Translations under genes and position numbers: made by a program
Assembly (NCBI GenBank): GCA_002371375.1
Contig: DFIB01000013.1
Coordinates: 12,306 to 23,212, forward strand
Length of the DNA stretch: 10,907 nucleotides
DNA from: Mageeibacillus sp. UBA3708
GTDB taxonomy: Bacteria > Bacillota > Clostridia > Saccharofermentanales > Saccharofermentanaceae
Direction of reading: 5' to 3'
Shown here: positions 5,570-10,907 of the stretch, in pieces
How positions within the stretch are numbered: position 1 is the stretch's first letter
How the letters are laid out: every line of letters starts with the position of its first letter
Notes under the pieces: model-generated
What the model saw: the letters and a program-made list of their open reading frames with translations, nothing else
What the model was told of the DNA's origin: nothing
The model's database searches: none

Positions 5570-6490
5570 TTACATTGAAGCCTGATTCTTACCGTTACGC
5601 TTGGATTTGTTGAGCTTACGCTCCGCAGTTGCTAGGAATTCCTCGAGATCGGAATCCTTATCAAATGCGGCAACACCTGCAGATATGGTGATCTTGCCGA
5701 CATCGCCGTCAAGCCTTACGGGAGTGCCGGCTACTGCATCGACAATTCTCTTTGCAATACCGAGAGCAGGGATCTTGTCGCAGCCAGGAAGGATAATTGC
5801 AAATTCATCGCCACCGGTCCTGAAGCATGTATCAGGCTTACGGCAGTTAGACAGCATTATAGATGCGATCGTTCTGAGGAACAGATCTCCGTTCTGCTGA
5901 CCATAACGGTCATTGATCGCCGTCATATCATCAACATCAATGACGATCAGGGAGAAGTTGCCCTCTTCCTTCCTGTCAGAATAGAAACTTGACATCTTAT
6001 CCAGCTTCTCATAGAAGTATCTGCGGTTATATAGTCCGCTCAGATCATCAACACGTGCAAGTCGTGATAACTTGACCAGGGACTGCTGAAGATCATTCTC
6101 CAGCTTAAGGTGATCCGTTATGTCACGGCTGATGCCCCAGGTGCCTATCACAACGCCTTTCTCGTCGTAAAGAGGATACTTGGACGCCATAAAGTAGCGG
6201 ACAGTCTCATCATCAAGAACAAGCTCTTCTGTCATATTGACTATCGCCTGTTCTGATGCCATTATCGTCATCTCGGTATCCTTTGCCGATTGTGCAAAAT
6301 CCTTCGGGAAGAAGTCGAAGTCACTCTTGCCTATCATATCTTCTGCGCTCTTGGCACCTACCTGCTTCGCGTGGCTCTCGGTAACCCATATGAATCTGGA
6401 GTCTTTGTCCTTGAAGTACACAGTATCTTGAGAATACTTACCGATCGTTTTGAGAAGGATACTCTCAATATTCTTGCTGTCAATACTCAT
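5570..6490 (-). CDS. Soluble PAS-GGDEF diguanylate cyclase
   Basis: A 306-residue cytosolic enzyme predicted to make cyclic di-GMP from two GTP. The ATG at 6488-6490 is chosen because GGGAGG (6495-6500) lies just before it; an in-frame ATG at 6508 would contain that site. The PAS_4-type domain (about 9-128) has VYFKDKDSRFIWV, MIGKSDFDFFP and VIGTWGISRDIT. A short helical linker (129-146) joins it to the GGDEF domain (148-306), with DDLSGLYNRRYF, the metal ligand D185 in VIDVDD, intact GGDEF (226-230) and the inhibitory I-site RKPD (217-220), five residues before GGDEF. Y-G-H of the usual NDxYGH motif is YGQ here. It is the last gene of the unit with the ABC transporter, starting 14 nt after the permease stop. 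The PAS ligand is unknown. Catalytic activity is predicted, not shown. Confidence 0.9.
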   Translation of the reverse strand: MSIDSKNIESILLKTIGKYSQDTVYFKDKDSRFIWVTESHAKQVGAKSAEDMIGKSDFDFFPKDFAQSAKDTEMTIMASEQAIVNMTEELVLDDETVRYFMASKYPLYDEKGVVIGTWGISRDITDHLKLENDLQQSLVKLSRLARVDDLSGLYNRRYFYEKLDKMSSFYSDRKEEGNFSLIVIDVDDMTAINDRYGQQNGDLFLRTIASIMLSNCRKPDTCFRTGGDEFAIILPGCDKIPALGIAKRIVDAVAGTPVRLDGDVGKITISAGVAAFDKDSDLEEFLATAERKLNKSKRNGKNQASM

Positions 6491-6504
6491 AAAGCCTCCC
6501 TGTA

Positions 6505-7356
6505 TCATGTATCAAGATCACGTTTTGAAGATAAAAGGATACTGCCGGCAATGGTCAGTACAAGATAGATTATCGCACAAAATGTCGTAAGAATCACTAC
6601 CTTTCCGCTTGCACCCATCCCAACCTTCTCAAGGATCCTTGCGGGGAACAGGTAATTGAGTGAGAAATCCTTCCAGTGATACTTGTGCTCCAGCAGGAAA
6701 TCAAATATCCCGATCGGAATATTCAGTACACCGATCGCGATCAGTATCCCGAACGTCATCCCGGCTGCTCTGCTCTTAGTCAGAGTCACCAGGAAGCATA
6801 GAACTGACACGAATGCCATCGCAGCGATATAGGACCTCACGAAGAATCTCAGGGATTTCAGCGACAGTCCAAGTCTAAGGCTCTTCGCCCACACCAGATT
6901 GGACATGAAGCTGACTATCCATGCGACTATAAATACTGCCAGCACGAATGCAGCCATGACGGTCATCTGAGCTGCGATCCTCACCCACCGGCGTCCGTTG
7001 ATGATCGGATAGTTTTTTATATTGTGCGTCGCGTAATCGCTTCCGAGGAACAATGCCGCCATAATCGCGATCATCAGTATGATGAGCGTTCCGTGGACAT
7101 TACTCTCGAACGTCTGAGCCACTGTAAAGTTGTACCCTTCGCCTCTGCCGAACATGCTGTAGTTCTCGCTTGATCCTCCCAGCTGTGTTGCAACACTGTC
7201 AAGACCGAATGCACTGACGAGCGCCCCTTCAGGATTGAATCTCAGGAGGAAGAATGTCTGAATGAACATTACCACCACCATTACTATCGGAAGCACTATC
7301 AGCGCTTTCATTTTGGATAATCTGAAGAATTCCATTCTGATAAAACTGCCTGCCAT
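6505..7356 (-). CDS. ABC-2 type transporter permease
   Basis: A 283-residue inner-membrane protein that should form the channel for the adjacent ATPase. About six hydrophobic segments are visible: residues 16-38, 90-112, 132-155, 168-190, 194-215 and 253-276. A long extracellular stretch lies between the first two. It begins with MEFFRLSKMK, an amphipathic N-terminal helix typical of BcrB/LanFEG-like permeases, and contains GSDYATHNIKNYPIINGRRW after helix 2, a coupling-helix-like motif common in this family. ATG 7354-7356 is chosen over GTG 7360-7362, because GGGAGG (7364-7369) is 7 nt from the ATG but only 1 nt from the GTG. The ATG begins 2 nt after the ATPase stop, so translation is probably coupled. 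The substrate is unknown; relatives export peptides or confer resistance to cell-wall antibiotics. Confidence 0.87.
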   Translation of the reverse strand: MAGSFIRMEFFRLSKMKALIVLPIVMVVVMFIQTFFLLRFNPEGALVSAFGLDSVATQLGGSSENYSMFGRGEGYNFTVAQTFESNVHGTLIILMIAIMAALFLGSDYATHNIKNYPIINGRRWVRIAAQMTVMAAFVLAVFIVAWIVSFMSNLVWAKSLRLGLSLKSLRFFVRSYIAAMAFVSVLCFLVTLTKSRAAGMTFGILIAIGVLNIPIGIFDFLLEHKYHWKDFSLNYLFPARILEKVGMGASGKVVILTTFCAIIYLVLTIAGSILLSSKRDLDT

Positions 7357-7358
7357 GA

Positions 7359-8276
7359 TCACGCCTCCCTGGATGAATCCTTGACCGTATCAAGGTAATA
7401 CTGTTCGAGGTCTGTGGATTCATACTCGAATGAATATACAAGTATGCCGGCCTTGCAGATCTCCATGTTGATGACCGGGCCGGGCTCACCGTCCTCATAT
7501 ACATAGAGCGTGTTATCGTCCGCCAGCTCGATATCAGTATGCCCGGAAGCGAACAATACCTCTTTGGCCCTCAGAGCATCGGCACACTTCACGATCAGCT
7601 TGCCTTTGCGCTTCGACTCCAGCTGATCAACACTGAATTCGTCAACGATCCTGCCCGAGTCGATTATCGCGAATTCGGTCGCCACTTTGGAGAGCTCGGC
7701 CAGGATATGGCTCGATATGATTATGGTCGTTCCCTTCTCACGGTTGACCTTAATGAGCATATCCCTTATCTCGGCGATTCCCTCAGGATCGAGGCCGTTG
7801 ATAGGCTCATCAAGATAGAGTATATCCGGATTGCCTACAAGAGCCATTGCGATCCCCAGTCTCTGCTTCATACCGAGTGAGAATCTGTTCACTGTCTTGT
7901 CACCTGCTTCTGCGAGTCCGACGATTCTGAGCAGCTCCCTTACTGTCTCGTCCCTGTAGCAGTTGTACGCGATACTCTTGAGTTTGAGATTATCATATGC
8001 CGTCAGCTGCGGCATGAGGGCCGGGATCTCGATAAGTGACCCGATCCTGCCGTATGCCTCAGCATTGCCGCCGGGACACCCGACATATTCATATGTGCCC
8101 GACGTAGGTCTGCACATCCCCGACAGCATGCGCATGAGGGTGGTCTTGCCTGCACCGTTCTTGCCGATCAGCCCATATATCGAGCCTCTTTTTATCTTGA
8201 TATTTACGTTCTCAACCGCATTGCGCTTCCCGAAAGCCTTTGTTAGGCCGTGCGTCTCAACCAGAACCTCTGACAT
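7359..8276 (-). CDS. ABC transporter ATP-binding protein (BcrA-like)
   Basis: A 305-residue nucleotide-binding subunit that powers the adjacent permease at the inner face of the membrane. Motifs in order: Walker A GKNGAGKTT (38-46), LIEIPALMPQLTAYDNL (81-97) with glutamate E83 where most ABC proteins have the Q-loop glutamine, signature FSLGMKQRLGIA (132-143), Walker B DILYLDEP (151-158) and H-loop SSH (188-190). The Glu in place of Gln is typical of the bacitracin/lantibiotic (BcrA, LanF) branch. Residues about 215-305 form the C-terminal regulatory extension of that branch. All catalytic residues are present. The ATG at 8276 begins 1 nt after the stop of the membrane GGDEF gene, and its ribosome binding site AAGGAAG lies inside the end of that gene. 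Substrate unknown. Confidence 0.92.
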   Translation of the reverse strand: MSEVLVETHGLTKAFGKRNAVENVNIKIKRGSIYGLIGKNGAGKTTLMRMLSGMCRPTSGTYEYVGCPGGNAEAYGRIGSLIEIPALMPQLTAYDNLKLKSIAYNCYRDETVRELLRIVGLAEAGDKTVNRFSLGMKQRLGIAMALVGNPDILYLDEPINGLDPEGIAEIRDMLIKVNREKGTTIIISSHILAELSKVATEFAIIDSGRIVDEFSVDQLESKRKGKLIVKCADALRAKEVLFASGHTDIELADDNTLYVYEDGEPGPVINMEICKAGILVYSFEYESTDLEQYYLDTVKDSSREA

Positions 8277-8277
8277 A

Positions 8278-9996
8278 TTATACTTCCTTCATTTTTTTCT
8301 TTGCATTATACATCCTAATGTCGGCTTCGCGCACGGCAATATTCGGAGACATGTATTTTTTGGAACTGCTGTAGATCTCCCCGTGAGCCGCCCTCACCTC
8401 GAAAGGGAATGTCTTTCCGGCATTCACCCGTTCAAGCGCACGCTCAAAATTGGCTATGCATTCAAGCCCCAGCTGCCGTGTTCCCGGTATCAGAGCCACA
8501 AATTCATCACCGCCCCACCTGCAGTACACCCCCGCCTTGGCAAATGCCTCCGTCATGCACTCAGCCGTCGCCACCAGGAGCCTGTCACCCATGGCGTGAC
8601 CATGCATGTCATTGGCTTTCTTGAGATTGTTGAGATCGATGAAGACGAGAGTGTAGTCCTTCTGTCCGTCAGCCTCGAGCTCGTCCAGCTTGCTGTTGAA
8701 ATAATTACGGTTAGGGATCATTGTCAGGTTATCTTTGAATGCAAAGACCTCCAGTTGCTGTTTCTCAAAGAACGATGTCTGTTCCTCCAGATTACGGATA
8801 ATATAGAACATCGTCATTATTACCGCCATAACGAGCACCGAATAACTTCCGATGCTGAATTTGGCTATAGCAAAAGTATCAGAAATGTACATTAACTGAT
8901 ATCTTCCGATCTCAAGGACGGCGAGGAGAAGCATTACGATGCAGCCTGTCCTGAGTATCAGCGTTGATGTGGAACTGACAATGTTCTTATCTGCGAACAG
9001 CCCGAATACGAAGAATATTATTTCGAGAAGAAGAAGAATGAGCAGCAGCCGTATAAAATTCTGGGGAGTATACTTAGAAGATACCGAAGAGATAACGATC
9101 ATAGCGGCAAAATATCCTGTTACAGCAACAAGAGTTCCGATCCAGATCTTATGGAATATACCGTTCTTGTAGAACGAGGTGCCGAGAAGAGCGATTGACA
9201 ATGCAAGGACGAACATTGCATAATACTCGGCTTTGGAACAGATCCTCACGCTCTGTATGAATATTGACAGCATCCTCTCGGATCCCATACTCCATACGGC
9301 GAAGCTGAGCACCAGCGGGAACAGAGCGATACCAATATCGAATTCACGCAGTATTACTGTTCTTACAAGGCTGTATGCCGTCATGAGCATCGAGCCGATA
9401 ACCGTAGTGATCAGGAGTATAAACAGTGCCTGACTGTCCTCAAGAGGAACTTTCCAGACTTCATTTGCCGTGACGATCACCGGATATATCTCGGATATCG
9501 ACCTGTCTGTCATAGAGTACAGCTCAACCGATACTATCCTGCCCGACAGGTCATATGTCTCCGTTACCAGAGGTATTGCGTAACTCCTGTTGCCGATGAA
9601 CTGTTCAGGAATGCTCTTGCGCACATCCTTCCACCCGTCGCTGTAGATCATCCGGTTGCCGTCATATATCTTGACGGCGCAGTTATACGCATCGAAATAC
9701 ATCATAGGCATCGGAACCTTCACAGATATATTCTCCGGAATGTCTACCTTGACGATGGCCCTGTCTCCATCGTTGAGCGGCTCGAATGCTTTGTCAGTGT
9801 AATATGATGTCGTCCCGTCACTGTGGTAGACTGTTGCAACGCAATTCTCAACAGCCAGCTTGTTACTTAGCCTTACTCCCACATTCATAAGAAAAACGAC
9901 CATGAAGATAATGAACACAAGAACAGAGACTATGGCCACAGCCATATTCCTGTTGATCCGCCTTCGGTTCTTCAATGTCAGATTCTCGTTGCTCAT
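8278..9996 (-). CDS. Membrane-bound sensor diguanylate cyclase (extracellular domain, seven-helix membrane region, GGDEF)
   Basis: A 572-residue protein and first gene of the four-gene unit. A basic N-terminus (KNRRRINRN) leads into membrane helix 1 (about 18-38). Residues 40-187 are extracellular and look like a beta-sandwich sensor, comparable to 7TMR-DISMED2. About seven helices fill 188-400, then a short coiled linker (EEQTSFFEKQQLEVF) leads to the GGDEF domain (420-572). That domain shows DNLTMIPNRNYF, metal ligand D454, LKKANDMHGHAMGD and intact GGDEF (495-499). The position of the inhibitory RxxD site is AKAG, so product inhibition by this route is not expected. It should couple an external cue to c-di-GMP synthesis. 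No ribosome binding site is visible before the ATG; the next Met (residue 18) has only a weak AGG upstream and would lose the basic N-terminus, so I keep the longer form. Confidence 0.88.
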   Translation of the reverse strand: MSNENLTLKNRRRINRNMAVAIVSVLVFIIFMVVFLMNVGVRLSNKLAVENCVATVYHSDGTTSYYTDKAFEPLNDGDRAIVKVDIPENISVKVPMPMMYFDAYNCAVKIYDGNRMIYSDGWKDVRKSIPEQFIGNRSYAIPLVTETYDLSGRIVSVELYSMTDRSISEIYPVIVTANEVWKVPLEDSQALFILLITTVIGSMLMTAYSLVRTVILREFDIGIALFPLVLSFAVWSMGSERMLSIFIQSVRICSKAEYYAMFVLALSIALLGTSFYKNGIFHKIWIGTLVAVTGYFAAMIVISSVSSKYTPQNFIRLLLILLLLEIIFFVFGLFADKNIVSSTSTLILRTGCIVMLLLAVLEIGRYQLMYISDTFAIAKFSIGSYSVLVMAVIMTMFYIIRNLEEQTSFFEKQQLEVFAFKDNLTMIPNRNYFNSKLDELEADGQKDYTLVFIDLNNLKKANDMHGHAMGDRLLVATAECMTEAFAKAGVYCRWGGDEFVALIPGTRQLGLECIANFERALERVNAGKTFPFEVRAAHGEIYSSSKKYMSPNIAVREADIRMYNAKKKMKEV

Positions 9997-10052
9997 ATTA
10001 TTATTCTAATACACACATGAGCAACACTGTATTAAGGTTTTGCAAATATTTT
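9997..10052 (-). promoter_or_regulatory. AT-rich spacer with possible promoter of the four-gene unit
   Basis: This 56-bp gap between the GH2 gene and the membrane GGDEF gene is very AT-rich. On the - strand it offers -10-like hexamers (TAGAAT, AATAAT) only a few bases from the ATG, and TTGCTC as a possible -35. There is no hairpin terminator after the GH2 stop and no GGAGG-type site before the next ATG. Transcription may read through from the GH2 gene, or start here to give a very short leader. Confidence 0.3.
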
Positions 10053-10907
10053 TTATCTATTCGTATCTTTCCTTATTGTCAGACTTATACTTACAGATTC
10101 ATCACTGTCAGGCAGACTGAAGATAACCGTGGCAACGCCTTCATCTCCGGTGCTGCGCAAATAGGTCCCTCCCATTCCTCCGTTGATATCAGCCATATCC
10201 GGCCCGATGATCTCGGCAGGTCCGCTCACGACTATACTGACCGGTCTGTTATAGAAATGCTGTATATTTCCGAATTCATCTGTCACTCTCAGCCTGACTT
10301 CCGCAACATCATATGTCGCCCCCTCCGTCAGAGTATAAGAAGACGGCTCGGCCGTGAGCACAAGCTTTGTCATGGCAGCTTTGATAACCGTCTTGACGAC
10401 CTGCCCGTCTTTTACCCCTTCGAACCTGAACCTGGTAGCCTCACCGCCCCAGTTGCCGATATATTTACCGAAGAGCATATACGCATCCGTGAACTTCATC
10501 TTATACCTGACCATGGCTTCACCCAAAGACAACTTCATCTTCAGCGGCATGTTATCCATCCCGTACATAGCTGAGTAATTAAGGGCATCCCTGACTATCC
10601 TGTTCTGTCTGTCAGTGAACCCTTCCTTCTCCTTCATCTGATCGCCGATGAAGTCATCGATCAGTATCGGCGGCGATATCATATTCTTATACGTGGAATC
10701 CTTGTGCGTATACTCCTTGATGAAGGTGTCATTCTTATACATCCTGACGCTGTCGCAGTTTGTAAAGATATATATCTGTCCGCGCTCTCCTGCAGGGTGC
10801 TCCCCGATATCCATCGATGAACTCACTTCGAGCACGGCTTCCCCCTCTCTGTCCTGGGATGCATATACATACGCTGCCAGCTTGGGATTCCTGAACATAT
10901 CCATGAC
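10053..10907 (-). CDS. Glycoside hydrolase family 2 (beta-galactosidase-like), C-terminal part; 5' end outside window
   Basis: The 284 visible codons run to the window edge with an open frame; the Met at 10904 is internal, since the codon before it is sense (VMDMFRNPKLAAYVYASQ). GH2 enzymes hydrolyse beta-linked sugars such as lactose or plant glycans. The visible part begins at the end of the catalytic TIM barrel (MDMFRNPKLAAYVYA). It continues with a beta-sandwich (LEVSSSMDIGEHPAG, IYIFTNCDSVRMYKND), an inserted region carrying HKDSTYKNMISPPILIDDFIG, and ends in an Ig-like domain (about 180-283, LTAEPSSYTLTEG to SISLTIRK). The catalytic glutamates lie outside the window. The lack of an export anchor at this end does not settle location. 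It is 56 bp upstream of the sensor cyclase gene on the same strand. The family is clear from the pattern; substrate is not. Confidence 0.8.
   Translation of the reverse strand, partial: VMDMFRNPKLAAYVYASQDREGEAVLEVSSSMDIGEHPAGERGQIYIFTNCDSVRMYKNDTFIKEYTHKDSTYKNMISPPILIDDFIGDQMKEKEGFTDRQNRIVRDALNYSAMYGMDNMPLKMKLSLGEAMVRYKMKFTDAYMLFGKYIGNWGGEATRFRFEGVKDGQVVKTVIKAAMTKLVLTAEPSSYTLTEGATYDVAEVRLRVTDEFGNIQHFYNRPVSIVVSGPAEIIGPDMADINGGMGGTYLRSTGDEGVATVIFSLPDSDESVSISLTIRKDTNR

Noticed and set aside
7963..8895. A 310-residue open frame on the + strand
   Set aside because: It lies antisense across the ABC ATPase and membrane GGDEF genes, both of which have complete family motifs. The frame shows no domain pattern and is rich in His, Pro and Arg, as expected of a shadow frame.

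Overview
The window looks like chromosomal DNA of a low-to-medium GC Firmicute of the class Clostridia, probably a gut or rumen anaerobe. The support is indirect: strong GGAGG-type ribosome binding sites, secreted proteins with choline-binding-type repeats and with Cys-rich 'C..CG...GH.W' modules, a PAS-GGDEF protein, a BcrA-like ABC transporter and a GH2 glycosidase. No rRNA, tRNA, transposase, phage gene or CRISPR array is visible, and genus cannot be set from this sequence.

Layout. The left edge (1-163, + strand) holds the last 53 codons of deoC. It converges, with 5 bp between stop codons, on a gene for an AAA+ ATPase of the AAA_14/DUF4143 type (169-1464, -). The ATPase promoter lies between two near-identical 39-bp copies of a two-tier palindrome (1476-1514 and 1549-1587). 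Next come two single-gene units for secreted surface proteins, both on the - strand: a 677-residue Cys-rich protein (1696-3729) and a cell-wall-binding-repeat protein (3875-5020) with a Cys/His-rich tail and a good intrinsic terminator. Divergent from the latter is a probable small membrane protein of 70 residues (5217-5429, +).

The right half (5570-9996, -) is a tightly packed four-gene unit. In transcription order it encodes a multi-pass membrane GGDEF protein, an ABC ATPase, an ABC-2 type permease and a soluble PAS-GGDEF protein. The gaps are 1, 2 and 14 nt. Upstream of it, 56 bp away on the same strand, is the C-terminal part of a GH2 beta-galactosidase-like enzyme that runs off the right edge.

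How the genes may work together (inference). Two predicted diguanylate cyclases bracket an ABC exporter-like pair. One has a membrane sensor and no inhibitory site; the other has a PAS sensor and an intact RxxD inhibitory site. This suggests a module linking an extracellular or membrane cue to c-di-GMP and transport. The surface proteins and the ATPase appear to be independent units. For three genes (3875-5020, 5570-6490, 6505-7356) I chose a start downstream of the longest frame, because the longer frame would place the ribosome binding site inside, or almost touching, the coding sequence.
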